Source of the DNA: Thiocapsa bogorovii
GTDB lineage: Bacteria; Pseudomonadota; Gammaproteobacteria; Chromatiales; Chromatiaceae
DNA length: 64,000 nucleotides
NCBI RefSeq assembly: GCF_021228795.1
Contig: NZ_CP089309.1
Coordinates: 5,143,501 to 5,207,500 of the forward strand
Direction of reading: 5' to 3'
Below are positions 44,927 to 53,367 of the stretch, piece after piece. The notes under the pieces were generated by a model. That model made no database searches, had not been told where the DNA came from, and worked only from the letters and a program-made list of their open reading frames with translations. Numbering within the stretch: the stretch's first letter is position 1; every line of letters starts with the position of its first letter. The translations under genes were made by a program, and so were the position numbers.

Positions 44927-47110
44927 ATGCCCCTGCAACAGCAGAATCGGTCGCTGTCGGTCTCCACCCCGTTGGGTGACGATGTGCTGCTGCTTCGCGG
45001 CATGACGGCCACCGAGGAATTGGGGCGGCTGTTCGAGTACGAGCTCGATCTCATCAGCGACGTGATCGACGTCAAGCACGAGGATCTGCTGGGCCAAAGT
45101 GTCACCGTTCGGCTGGATTTGTTGGATGGCAAGCAGCGTTACTTCAACGGCATCGTCAATCGCTTCTCGCAAGTGGGTTTTGACGGGGACTTGGCAGTCT
45201 ACCAGGCCACGCTGGTGCCCTGGACCTGGTTCCTGACCCGCACCGCGGATTGTCGGATCTTCCAAGAGCAGACCGTCCCGGACATCGTCAAGGCGATCTT
45301 CCGCGAGCATGGCTACACGGACTTCGAAGAACGTCTCAGCGGCAGCTACCGGCAGTGGGTGTACTGCGTGCAGTATCGCGAGACCGACTTCAACTTCATC
45401 AGCCGTCTGATGGAGCAAGAGGGGATGTACTACTACTTTACCCACGAAGACGGTAAGCACAAGCTGATTCTTGCCGACAGTTACAGCGCCCACGGCCCCG
45501 CTTCGGGAGCCGACGAGATCCCCTACTATCCCCCCGATGCGACCTCGCTCCGGGAGCGGGACCACATCAGCGATTGGTCGGTCGTACAAGCCGTGCAGCC
45601 CGGCACTTTCGCCCATACCGACTTCGACTTCACCGCACCACGCAAAAGCCTGTTGGCCAAACGCAGCAACCCCAAGTCGCACGAGCACGCCGATCTCGAG
45701 GTCTACGACTATCCCGGCGAGTATGTCGAAACCGGTGACGGTGAGTCCTATGCGCGCGTGCGCCTCGAAGAACTGCATGCCGGTTACGAGACGGCGCGCG
45801 CCGAGGGCAATGCGCGTGGTCTGGCCATGGGTCACCTGTTCAACCTCACCAAATACCCGCGCGACGATCAGAACCGGGAGTATCTCATCGTCTCTGCCCA
45901 TTACCGGCTGCAATCGGATGTGTTTGGGTCCGGTGCCGACCTACCGCAGGGCGACGTCTTCCAATGCAGCTTGACGGCCATCGATGCCCAGACCGCCTTC
46001 CGTCCGTCGCGCACGACGCCGAAGCCCATCGTTCAAGGCCCGCAGACCGCCATTGTCGTGGGCAAGGCCGGCGAGGAGATCTGGACCGACCAGTACGGCC
46101 GCGTCAAGGTTCAGTTCCACTGGGACCGCTATGGCAAGTCGGACGAGAACAGTTCCTGCTGGGTACGGGTTTCACACCCCTGGGCAGGAAAAAATTGGGG
46201 CGCCATTGCCATCCCGCGCATCGGGCAAGAGGTCATCATCGATTTTCTTGAGGGCGATCCTGACCAGCCGATCATCACAGGCCGGGTCTATAACGGCGAT
46301 CAGATGCCGCCTTGGGGTCTACCCGCGAACATGACTCAGAGCGGAATCCTGAGCCGCTCGACGAAGGCTGGAAGTGAAGCCAATGCGAATGCCATTCGGA
46401 TGGAAGACAAAAAAGGCTCGGAGCAGCTCTGGATCCATGCAGAGAAAAACCAGGACATTGAGGTCGAGAACGATGAGACCCACTGGGTCGGGAACGATCG
46501 ACACAAGACCATAGACCACGACGAGACCAGTCACATCAAGCACGACCGCACCGAAACCGTCGACAACAACGAGACCATCACGGTGCACGGAAACCGCACC
46601 GAGACCGTGGACAAGAATGAGACGATAACGATCCACCAAAATCGCACCGAAACCGTCGATAAGGAAGAGACGATTACCGTCCATGGTGGACGTACGGAGA
46701 CCGTCGACAAGAACGAGACGATTACCATCAGCGGCGGGCGAACGGAGAGCGTGGCCAAGGACGAAAGCATCAGCATCGGTGCCAACCGCAGCGAAAACGT
46801 GGGCAAGGACGAGAGCATTTCGATCGGCGGCGCGCGTACCGAGTCCGTCGCGAAATCGGAGAGTGTATCCGTGGGCGAGGCCCGCTCGGTGTCGATAGGA
46901 AAGGACGACAGTCTGAGCGTCGGCAAGAACCTGTCAATCAATGCCGGTGACTCGATCACCATCACGACCGGAAGCGCCAGCATCTCGATGAAGAAGGACG
47001 GCACCATCGCCATCAAGGGCAAGGATATCTCCATCCAGGGAAGCGGAAAGATCAACATCAAGGCATCGAGCGACATCACGATGAAGGGCTCGAAGATCCT
47101 TCAAAACTAA
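44927..47110 (+). CDS. vgrG: T6SS spike protein VgrG
   Basis: A 727-residue trimeric spike subunit. The gp27-like part (about 1-370: LLLRGMTATEELGRLFEYEL, NFISRLMEQEGMYYYFTHED) and the gp5 OB-fold (AGEEIWTDQYGRVKVQFHWD, SCWVRVSHPWAGKNWGA) are clear. From about residue 530 comes a long octapeptide-type beta-helix stalk with about nine 16-residue units such as HGNRTETVDKNETITI, grading into Ser-rich versions, and a plain tip (SDITMKGSKILQN). No toxin domain is fused, so effectors must load through partner proteins encoded downstream. Confidence 0.96.
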   Translation: MPLQQQNRSLSVSTPLGDDVLLLRGMTATEELGRLFEYELDLISDVIDVKHEDLLGQSVTVRLDLLDGKQRYFNGIVNRFSQVGFDGDLAVYQATLVPWTWFLTRTADCRIFQEQTVPDIVKAIFREHGYTDFEERLSGSYRQWVYCVQYRETDFNFISRLMEQEGMYYYFTHEDGKHKLILADSYSAHGPASGADEIPYYPPDATSLRERDHISDWSVVQAVQPGTFAHTDFDFTAPRKSLLAKRSNPKSHEHADLEVYDYPGEYVETGDGESYARVRLEELHAGYETARAEGNARGLAMGHLFNLTKYPRDDQNREYLIVSAHYRLQSDVFGSGADLPQGDVFQCSLTAIDAQTAFRPSRTTPKPIVQGPQTAIVVGKAGEEIWTDQYGRVKVQFHWDRYGKSDENSSCWVRVSHPWAGKNWGAIAIPRIGQEVIIDFLEGDPDQPIITGRVYNGDQMPPWGLPANMTQSGILSRSTKAGSEANANAIRMEDKKGSEQLWIHAEKNQDIEVENDETHWVGNDRHKTIDHDETSHIKHDRTETVDNNETITVHGNRTETVDKNETITIHQNRTETVDKEETITVHGGRTETVDKNETITISGGRTESVAKDESISIGANRSENVGKDESISIGGARTESVAKSESVSVGEARSVSIGKDDSLSVGKNLSINAGDSITITTGSASISMKKDGTIAIKGKDISIQGSGKINIKASSDITMKGSKILQN

Positions 47111-47138
47111 TCCGAGCTTCCACCCAAGAAGGTTGCCC

Positions 47139-47699
47139 ATGAGCGTGAGAGATGCCTTGGCCGAGCGGGTCTTCGATGCCCAAGAAGATGAGGCGAAAGA
47201 AGATAAGGTAAGCGAAAATCTGCTGCGACCGCTGATTGAATCACGCCCGCCGGCACCGCTGGCGGCAAAGTTCGGGGCGGGAGTCTTGATTGGCGAGCTG
47301 ATCGGCTTGACGAACGACGGGTGCACCCCGCTCGTGCTCTACCCAAGCCAGCCGGGCACGGCGGCATTGCCGGCTCGCACCGTGATTGATCTGCAGGGGC
47401 CGCACATCGGCAAATCGGTCGTGCTCACGTTTGAAGGCGGAAATCCATCCAAGCCCATCGTGATGGGTGTGCTGCGCGAAGGCGACGGCTGGCCGCTTCC
47501 GGATCAACCGGGACAGGTCGAGGTCGACGCGGACGGCGAGCGGTTGCTCGTCAGCGCGAAGGAGCAGGTCGTGATTCGCTGCGGAAAGGCCAGCATTACA
47601 TTAACCAAGGCAGGCAAGATATTGATTAATGGCGCCTATGTTCTAAGCCGCTCATCGGGCGTGAATCGGATCAAAGGCGGCTCGGTGCAGCTGAACTGA
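47139..47699 (+). CDS. DUF6484-type T6SS accessory protein
   Basis: A 186-residue protein resembling the DUF6484 proteins found next to vgrG genes. The middle (ARTVIDLQGPHIGKSVVLTF, PIVMGVLRE) is an OB-like beta domain and the end (GERLLVSAKEQVVIRCGKAS, ITLTKAGKILINGAYVLSRS) mimics the VgrG beta-helix tip. It may therefore cap or extend the spike, though this is an inference. ATG 47139 follows AGAAGG at 6-nt spacing. Confidence 0.8.
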   Translation: MSVRDALAERVFDAQEDEAKEDKVSENLLRPLIESRPPAPLAAKFGAGVLIGELIGLTNDGCTPLVLYPSQPGTAALPARTVIDLQGPHIGKSVVLTFEGGNPSKPIVMGVLREGDGWPLPDQPGQVEVDADGERLLVSAKEQVVIRCGKASITLTKAGKILINGAYVLSRSSGVNRIKGGSVQLN

Positions 47700-47720
47700 A
47701 CGGATCGCCAAGTGATCTCG

Positions 47721-47957
47721 ATGACTGACTCAGCGTGGAATGAACATGAGTGGAACTCCATCGAAGAGGTCTTGGCACTCGAACTCCCCGCTGGCGAGAG
47801 GCTGACGGGGTTCTCCGGCGCCGGTGCCCCGCAGAAGCTCTTCGGCTCGATCCCACTCACGGCGAAGGGAAACAGAATGCTCGTCGGCAGGGTTCGGCAA
47901 ATCTTCTTTCCCGTGAAGAACCCGCTCTGGGTGAAACACTTTCGCAATCTGGTATAG
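47721..47957 (+). CDS. Small protein of unknown function in the effector operon
   Basis: A 78-residue frame starting MTDSAWNEHEWNSIEEVLAL, ending PLWVKHFRNLV. It fits neatly between the DUF6484 gene and the DUF2169 gene (21 and 5 bp gaps). The amino acid pattern is protein-like. No family recognised. A GTG at 47712 is an alternative start. It could be a truncated remnant of a larger gene, since residues 26-78 look like one half of a beta-rich domain. Confidence 0.5.
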   Translation: MTDSAWNEHEWNSIEEVLALELPAGERLTGFSGAGAPQKLFGSIPLTAKGNRMLVGRVRQIFFPVKNPLWVKHFRNLV

Positions 47958-47962
47958 CCGAG

Positions 47963-49069
47963 ATGGACCTGATCAACGCCACACGCATGGTCGCCGGCTA
48001 CACGATGGGCATGGAGCCCAGCGGCCGGGAGTTGCTGGTGGTCGTGATCAAGGGCACCTTCGTCCTGCCCCGGACCTCGGCTGAGCCGCTCCGGTTGGCG
48101 GATGAGCAGTTGCCGCTCGTGATGGCGGACACCTTCACCGGCGAGCCTGGTTTTTCTGCGCCGGTCTATGAGGTCGACTTTGCGCCGCGCAAGAAACGCG
48201 TCGATGTGCTGCTGGTCGGGAGCGCCTACGCACCCGATGGTCGTCCGGCAACTCGGGTTCAGGTCGGCTTGCGCGTGAACGGCATCACGAAAACGTTTGC
48301 GGTCGTCGGCGAAAGGGTCTGGCAGGCCGCTTCGACCGGGGTGAGCGCGAGCGCACCGCGGCCGTTCACGGTTATGCCCATCGGCTACGACCGCGCGTTC
48401 GGCGGTGTCGACAACCGCCACGAAGACCCCAGCCAGCACGCTGCGTTCATGCGCAATCCGGTCGGAAAGGGGTTCCACAGGCACCTCAAGGGCGAATGGG
48501 TCGACGGCTCACCCTTGCCCAACGCCGAGGAGGTCGACCGGCCGATCCAGCGGCCCGACGACGCATACCTCCCGATGGCCTTCGGCCCCCTCGGCCGCGG
48601 ATGGGACCCCCGCTACCGCTATGCGGGCACCTATGACCAGAACTGGCTGGACGAGCACTTCCCCTTCCTTCCGCCCGACTTCGACGAGCAGTACTACCAG
48701 GCCGCGCCGCTCGACCAACAGATTGACGGGCCGCTCGGCGGGCAGGACGTGGCGATGACCAACCTGACGCCGGACGGGCGACGCAGCTTCACCGTCCCCG
48801 CCTTCGAGGCGCCGGTGCACGTCTTCCCCAAGAAAGCCGAACGCGAAGACCTCAAGGCCAAGCTCGATACCCTGGTGCTGGAGCCGGACCTCGAGCGCCT
48901 GACCATGACGTGGCGCGTGGCCCGGCCCCTGAAGAAGAACATGTTCGAGATCGCCCAGGTCCTGGTCGGAAAGAAGGGCAACCAATGGTGGCAACAGCGC
49001 GAGGAGGTGGCTTTTCCCATTCCGATCGTCGCTGAAGATCAGGTCCCTCCTCCAGAGGGCGAGGCTTGA
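47963..49069 (+). CDS. DUF2169 T6SS effector adaptor
   Basis: A 368-residue DUF2169 protein (MVAGYTMGMEPSGRELLVVV, KGTFVLP, RPFTVMPIGYDRAFGGVD, GPLGRGWDPRYRYAGTYD). DUF2169 proteins are encoded with PAAR-like effectors and act as cytoplasmic chaperone-adaptors that load the effector onto VgrG. The ATG at 47963 is the first Met of the conserved N-terminus. The next gene starts 11 bp later. Confidence 0.9.
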   Translation: MDLINATRMVAGYTMGMEPSGRELLVVVIKGTFVLPRTSAEPLRLADEQLPLVMADTFTGEPGFSAPVYEVDFAPRKKRVDVLLVGSAYAPDGRPATRVQVGLRVNGITKTFAVVGERVWQAASTGVSASAPRPFTVMPIGYDRAFGGVDNRHEDPSQHAAFMRNPVGKGFHRHLKGEWVDGSPLPNAEEVDRPIQRPDDAYLPMAFGPLGRGWDPRYRYAGTYDQNWLDEHFPFLPPDFDEQYYQAAPLDQQIDGPLGGQDVAMTNLTPDGRRSFTVPAFEAPVHVFPKKAEREDLKAKLDTLVLEPDLERLTMTWRVARPLKKNMFEIAQVLVGKKGNQWWQQREEVAFPIPIVAEDQVPPPEGEA

Positions 49070-49080
49070 GGGCGCAACAG

Positions 49081-50112
49081 ATGCCTATCCAGCCCATCGC
49101 AATCAAGAGCACCGGCCTCGTGACCAGCGTGGGGCTTTCGGCGCCCGCGGCGTGCGCCGCCATCCGCGCCAAGATCAGCAACCCCACCGAAACCCGCTTC
49201 ATGGGAAGCGACGGCGAATGGATCATGGCTCATCAGGTGCCGCTTGCGGAGCCGTGGCGCGGCCTCAGCAAGCTCACCAAGATGGCGGCGATGGCGATTG
49301 CCGAGTGTCTCGATGGCATTCCGAGCGCGGACTGGGCGAGTATTCCGTTGCTGCTCTGCGTCGCCGAGCGCGAGCGCCCGGGCCGACTGGACGGGCTGGA
49401 CGAGCATCTGTTTCTCGACATCGAGAACGAGTTGGGCTCAACGTTCTCCCCCGAATCCACGATCATTGCTGCGGGGCGGGTCGGTGTCGCTGTTGCGCTT
49501 TCCCAAGCACGCAAGTTGATCTACGAGGGCAGCAAGCCGCGTGTGTTGATCGCTGCAACAGATAGTCTGCTCACCTGGCCTACACTAAACGTTTACGAGC
49601 GGGAAGACCGCCTCCTCACCGCGGGCAATTCCGATGGCTTTATGCCCGGTGAGGCCGGCGGGGCACTATTGGTCGGGTTACCTCATCGCGAAACCGAGCT
49701 AATTTGCCCTGGAGTTGGCTTTGGCTTTGAGAACGCGCACGTTCGGTCGGACCAGCCTTTGAAAGCCGAAGGTTTGGCATCGGCGATCAAAGAATCACTG
49801 CGCGACGCAGGACGCACAGAGTCAATCCTTCAATTCAGGGTTACCGATGTGTCTGGAGAACAGTATTACTTCAAGGAGGCAAGTCTGGCGTTCAGCCGTC
49901 TAGACCGAACTAAGCGTAAGCAGTTTGACTTCTGGCATCCCGCTGAATGTGTCGGTCAGACCGGGTCGGCGATAGGCATAGTCATGCTTGCGGTTCTTAA
50001 ATCCGCGTGTGAAAAACGGTACGCGAAAGGGGACAACATTCTGGCACACGTTGCGAATGATAATGGGAAGCGCGCTTCGATGATCCTGGCCTGGCACTCT
50101 AAGAGGACTTGA
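49081..50112 (+). CDS. Ketosynthase/thiolase-like protein, probably non-catalytic
   Basis: A 343-residue thiolase-fold protein similar to 3-oxoacyl-ACP synthases (KSTGLVTSVGLSAPAACAAI, PRVLIAATDSLLTWPTL, GFMPGEAGGALLVG). The usual nucleophilic Cys region aligns by eye with TIIAAGRVG, where Ala replaces Cys; the C-terminal GHT-type motif aligns with ECVGQTGSAIG, where Gln replaces His. It may therefore be a pseudo-enzyme. Such genes recur between DUF2169 and DUF4150 genes in T6SS cargo loci, suggesting a role in effector maturation or loading. ATG 49081 with GAGGG 8 nt upstream is preferred to the TTG at 49066. Confidence 0.78.
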   Translation: MPIQPIAIKSTGLVTSVGLSAPAACAAIRAKISNPTETRFMGSDGEWIMAHQVPLAEPWRGLSKLTKMAAMAIAECLDGIPSADWASIPLLLCVAERERPGRLDGLDEHLFLDIENELGSTFSPESTIIAAGRVGVAVALSQARKLIYEGSKPRVLIAATDSLLTWPTLNVYEREDRLLTAGNSDGFMPGEAGGALLVGLPHRETELICPGVGFGFENAHVRSDQPLKAEGLASAIKESLRDAGRTESILQFRVTDVSGEQYYFKEASLAFSRLDRTKRKQFDFWHPAECVGQTGSAIGIVMLAVLKSACEKRYAKGDNILAHVANDNGKRASMILAWHSKRT

Positions 50113-50114
50113 AA

Positions 50115-51245
50115 GTGGCCAACAAGGTGTTTTCAAACGGAAGAGAAGTGGCATGTGCCGCGGGAGCCGGCAAAACGATCTGCGCCATGCCAGACGTATG
50201 CTTTACGCCGCCAGAGAACCCTGCCACTCCCCCTGGAGTTCCTGTGCCGTACCCAAATACCGGCTTTGCATCCGACACTACTGATGGAAGTAAGAGTGTA
50301 AGGATTTCCAAGAAGGAAGTCATGCTAAAGAACCAGTCTTTCTTCAAGAAATCGACTGGAGATGAAGCAGGGTGCGCCTCAAAGAAAGGAGTAGTTTCAA
50401 GCAAGAACACGGGCAAAGTGTATTTCATAAATTGGTCTATGGATGTGCTGTTCGAGGGTGCGAACGCTGTGCGTCACCTGGATATGACAACGAACAATCA
50501 CGCGAGCCCCCTAGCCAATGAGGCTATCCCATGGCCATTCCTAGACACCATGACACCCGCACAGAGAAAGGCTTGCGCTGGCGATGTAAAAAAGGAGAAG
50601 GCGGCATGCAAAGATTACAAGCCGTATAAGAAAAATGGTAAAGACGTTTGCGCAGAAGCAGGCCTCTCCGGTTCTTACACCAAGGATAAGGCGACATCAA
50701 CCAAGCGCGCTCAGTCTGCTAGCGCTGATCCGTGCTCAGCAGCGAGACGATGCCGCTTGGTACCGTTTAATGCGAAGCCCCAAGATGGAATCAACGGATG
50801 TTGTCCAGCGCAGACGGGCGATCACATCGTACCAAAGAGTTCGTTTTTCAAGACATCCGTAAGCGATGGCGAAGCAATGCCCGGATGGGAGGATTACAGA
50901 ATTGACGATGCACCCTGCATGTGTCTTGAGGGCGGCAGTTGCACGGGGAGCCATGGCCTACGCCACGCGCACCATAAGGCCTCCAGCGGCATATCCGCGG
51001 GCACCCACCGGTCTTTCGATAAGGAGGTTAAGCATTGTGCGGCTGGCGCCAAGGCAGTGGCACCCCAGTGTAACCAGGACTGCATCGAAGCGCAGCTGAA
51101 GGCAGGCCACAAAGGAATGGGAGACCAGAGAAAAGCGGTTAAATACTCACCGACAGGCAAGAACTTTATGGGCAATGTCAAAGCGCTGCTAAAGAAGATA
51201 TCGGACATGTTGCCAAAGACAGGTGTGAGCAGTTCGGGTGCTTAG
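50115..51245 (+). CDS. T6SS effector: DUF4150 PAAR-like domain with GHH2-type nuclease
   Basis: A 376-residue polymorphic toxin. Residues 1-130 are a DUF4150 (PAAR-like) spike-tip domain (MANKVFSNGREVACAAG, FTPPENPATPPGVPVPYPNT, VMLKNQSFFKKSTGDEAG). The C-terminus (about 215-376) resembles Tox-GHH2 nucleases of the HNH/EndoVII type: CCPAQTGDHIVPKSSFF and DDAPCMCLEGGSCTGSHGLRHAHH, with the first motif reading GDH instead of GHH. GTG 50115 preceded by AGAGG eight nt upstream is preferred to TTG 50109; the predicted MANKVF start is typical of the family. The DNA is visibly less GC-rich than the T6SS core. The next gene is the likely immunity gene. Confidence 0.88.
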   Translation: MANKVFSNGREVACAAGAGKTICAMPDVCFTPPENPATPPGVPVPYPNTGFASDTTDGSKSVRISKKEVMLKNQSFFKKSTGDEAGCASKKGVVSSKNTGKVYFINWSMDVLFEGANAVRHLDMTTNNHASPLANEAIPWPFLDTMTPAQRKACAGDVKKEKAACKDYKPYKKNGKDVCAEAGLSGSYTKDKATSTKRAQSASADPCSAARRCRLVPFNAKPQDGINGCCPAQTGDHIVPKSSFFKTSVSDGEAMPGWEDYRIDDAPCMCLEGGSCTGSHGLRHAHHKASSGISAGTHRSFDKEVKHCAAGAKAVAPQCNQDCIEAQLKAGHKGMGDQRKAVKYSPTGKNFMGNVKALLKKISDMLPKTGVSSSGA

Positions 51246-51266
51246 ATTTTCTAGGGTCGCAATTAA

Positions 51267-52154
51267 ATGAAAAGTGAATTTGTAGCAGCACGAGAGTTCG
51301 TTCGCGGTATTGCTTCGCGGCGCGACCGAGTTTTTGTGATTAGCAAAGGGAAGGCATTGCTGAAGCAGGATATCGCCCATACTAGCGTGGTCGGAGTTGA
51401 AGCAGGGCAATGGGTTGACTGTGTCGACTCCGAATGGGACTCAAGCGCCATTGCCGTTGCGAGAGCACCATCGACTAAGCTAATTGTGATTGGCGAGGAT
51501 GGGGATGTACTTACTTATTTGGGTGGTGGACTATCCGAGAAAGAGAAACTTTCCCCCGATCCGATCATGATCAGAAATGCGCGCGGCATTTCTGGCTATA
51601 TTTTTGCCTGCGGCATGTCGCGTCAGGTGTACAAGCGCGTCGACGAGCACCGCTGGGTCGACATGAGCGCATCACGCCCCGGCGATACCGAAAGCTTGGG
51701 ATTTGAAGCTATCGATGGATACGCCGAGAATGAAATCTACGCCGTGGGATGGGGCGGTGAAATTTGGGAATTTGATGGTTCCAATTGGCACAATAGAAAC
51801 AGCCCCACCAGCGTCATCTTAACGGGGGTTTGTTGCGCGCCTGACGACATGGTTTATGTCACAGGGCAACAAGGCGTTTTAATCAGAGGTAGAAACGATT
51901 CTTGGGACACCGTTCCATGGGACGACGAGGTAACGGTTGATCTTTGGGATATGTGCTGGTTTCAGGACAGACTATACGTGGCGACGTTGTCATCGCTCTA
52001 CACGCTGATCGGAAATAGATTGGTCGAGGTAGACTTTGGCGACATACCAACGCCGACCTGCTTCAGTCTAACTACGGTGGAAGGCGTCTTGTGGTCCATC
52101 GGCCGAGACGATGTAGTGTCGTTCGATGGAAATAGGTGGACAAGGTACGACTGA
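51267..52154 (+). CDS. Propeller-like probable immunity protein
   Basis: A 295-residue soluble protein composed of repeating beta blades with W or F at regular positions (IWEFDGSNWHNRN, WDTVPWDDEVTVDLWDM, VVSFDGNRWTRYD, QVYKRVDEHRWVDM). This is the pattern of YCF48/WD-like beta propellers. It has no signal peptide, as expected for protection from a cytoplasmic nuclease, and starts 21 bp after the toxin gene. Function as immunity is inferred from position and localisation. Low-GC character matches the toxin gene, indicating joint acquisition. Confidence 0.7.
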   Translation: MKSEFVAAREFVRGIASRRDRVFVISKGKALLKQDIAHTSVVGVEAGQWVDCVDSEWDSSAIAVARAPSTKLIVIGEDGDVLTYLGGGLSEKEKLSPDPIMIRNARGISGYIFACGMSRQVYKRVDEHRWVDMSASRPGDTESLGFEAIDGYAENEIYAVGWGGEIWEFDGSNWHNRNSPTSVILTGVCCAPDDMVYVTGQQGVLIRGRNDSWDTVPWDDEVTVDLWDMCWFQDRLYVATLSSLYTLIGNRLVEVDFGDIPTPTCFSLTTVEGVLWSIGRDDVVSFDGNRWTRYD

Positions 52155-52156
52155 GG

Positions 52157-52184
52157 GAATTCGGGGTCACAGAATTCGGGGTCA
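52157..52184 (+). repeat. Direct repeat of a GGGGTCA element
   Basis: GAATTCGGGGTCA occurs at 52157-52169 and again at 52172-52184. The second copy continues into GGTCTTTTCTTTTGCC. This GGGGTCAGGTCT signature is familiar as a dispersed element in proteobacterial genomes, often near REP-associated transposases. A short inverted GGGGTCA/TGACCCC pair also occurs at 58069-58088. Confidence 0.65.
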
Positions 52185-52294
52185 GGTCTTTTCTTTTGCC
52201 TCGATTTTTGGGTGAAAGGGGATGCGGGTTCAGTGCGTGTTCGGAGGACAATTTACTCAACTCTGGAAATCCGTTCGAGGAAATTAATGATCTC

Positions 52295-52347
52295 CTAACG
52301 AGGCCTTTCGGCCAAACAAATGGGCTGAAACGCAGGCGTTAGCCCAT
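52295..52347 (+). repeat. Paired hairpins resembling an attC or REP-type element
   Basis: CTAACG at 52295-52300 and CGTTAG at 52337-52342 are complementary and enclose AGGCCTTTCGGCC. A second, overlapping hairpin uses ATGGGCT (52320-52326) and AGCCCAT (52341-52347) with inner AACGC/GCGTT. The outer CTAAC...GTTAG arrangement and extra-helical bases recall an integron attC site of about 50 bp, but no integrase or cassette array is visible. Confidence 0.35.
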
Positions 52348-52379
52348 ATCCGAACCGTCCGATAGCAAACGAATCCCGT

Positions 52380-52628
52380 ATGAAGGTCGAACTAAAGCCA
52401 CAGGCGGTAAAGGATATGTGTGGCCTTCAGAAACCAGACGCTGCTCGTATTGCAAAGAAGCTTAGCGAGCTGGAAAGTGGGCTGACCGGAGACATCAAGC
52501 GCCTCACCGACTTCACGCCGGAGTATCGGCTGCGCGTCGGTAACGATCGGGTGCTTTTCGAGGTCGAAGAGGCTACAGTCGTCGTGTACCGCGTGATGCA
52601 CCGAAAGCATGTTTACGCAAAGAGGTGA
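52380..52628 (+). CDS. RelE/ParE-family toxin
   Basis: An 82-residue RelE-superfamily toxin (MKVELKPQAVKDMCGLQKPD, IKRLTDFTPEYRLRVGNDRVLFEVEE, VVVYRVMHRKHVYAKR). RelE-like members cleave mRNA on the ribosome and ParE-like members inhibit gyrase; the C-terminal Arg/His/Tyr set favours the former. No clear ribosome site is seen. The toxin gene precedes its antitoxin, the reverse of the usual relBE order, and the two are 3 bp apart. Confidence 0.85.
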   Translation: MKVELKPQAVKDMCGLQKPDAARIAKKLSELESGLTGDIKRLTDFTPEYRLRVGNDRVLFEVEEATVVVYRVMHRKHVYAKR

Positions 52629-52631
52629 TTG

Positions 52632-52838
52632 ATGAACTTGCATCCTCAGTTTATAGGGAAAGAGGGTTCTGAAGAATACGTGGTCCTTCCCATCGAGGAG
52701 TTTCGCGCAGTGGCGGAAGTTCTCGAAGATTATCAGGATTTACAGGATCTCCGTAGCGCCAAGGAAACTGAGGCTACTGCAGCCGCGACTTCGTTGGCCG
52801 ATGTCGTAACTCAACTGGGCCTCGGCGAGTATCAGTAG
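52632..52838 (+). CDS. Antitoxin of the RelE-type pair
   Basis: A 68-residue acidic protein (MNLHPQFIGKEGSEEYVVLP, IEEFRAVAEVLEDYQDLQDL). The N-terminal EYVVLPIEEF segment looks like a Phd/YefM-type antitoxin dimerisation strand and helix, and the C-terminal part would wrap the toxin. The ATG at 52632 has GAGG at a good distance inside the end of the toxin gene, so translation is coupled. Only 16 bp later the group II intron begins. Confidence 0.78.
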   Translation: MNLHPQFIGKEGSEEYVVLPIEEFRAVAEVLEDYQDLQDLRSAKETEATAAATSLADVVTQLGLGEYQ

Positions 52839-53367
52839 CGGAAAATAGGGGACAGTGCGGCCTGGCAAGGCCGCGTGTTCTAGCGGGTGGAACTCCCGCC
52901 TGGGTAATCGCTAGCCACGAGCCCGGTATCGAGCCTTGCGGCGCGGCTGGTAACAGCCGCGTCGATGCGTAGGCACGACAGCAGGCGAGGTGCAAAGGTA
53001 ACGGGTGGAGCCGACCTTGAAGGTGTTGAGCCCCGAAACATTTGGTCGGGAGTGCCGACGGGTTTGTCCCTCCGGCAGGCAACAGTCCGTGTCGCGTCAT
53101 GGCGAGTGGCACGGGTACTCCCCGGGGTCCGAGGCCGTATCGAGCCTGACATCGAGAGCACGCGGTAACCAGGGAGATCCGTGTATCGGTCCGTCGGAGG
53201 CGGGCACCCGCGAACAAGTGTCAAAAGCGAGGACGCGGGCAGCGATGCGCGGAAGTCGGAGCCACCTATAGTAGCGTTGATACCCGGTAATGCGGGCGGA
53301 GCGAAGGGGTGGCGGTTTGAGACAACGCAAGAGTGAAACACGGCCCTACACCGAGAGGACTCTGACC

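Noticed and set aside
44882-45913. Minus-strand frame of 343 codons
   Set aside because: Antisense to the VgrG N-terminal domain; composition of a shadow frame.
49081-50112. Fatty acid or polyketide synthesis gene
   Set aside because: Ketosynthase-like fold only; catalytic residues seem absent and no acyl carrier, reductase or other pathway gene is nearby.
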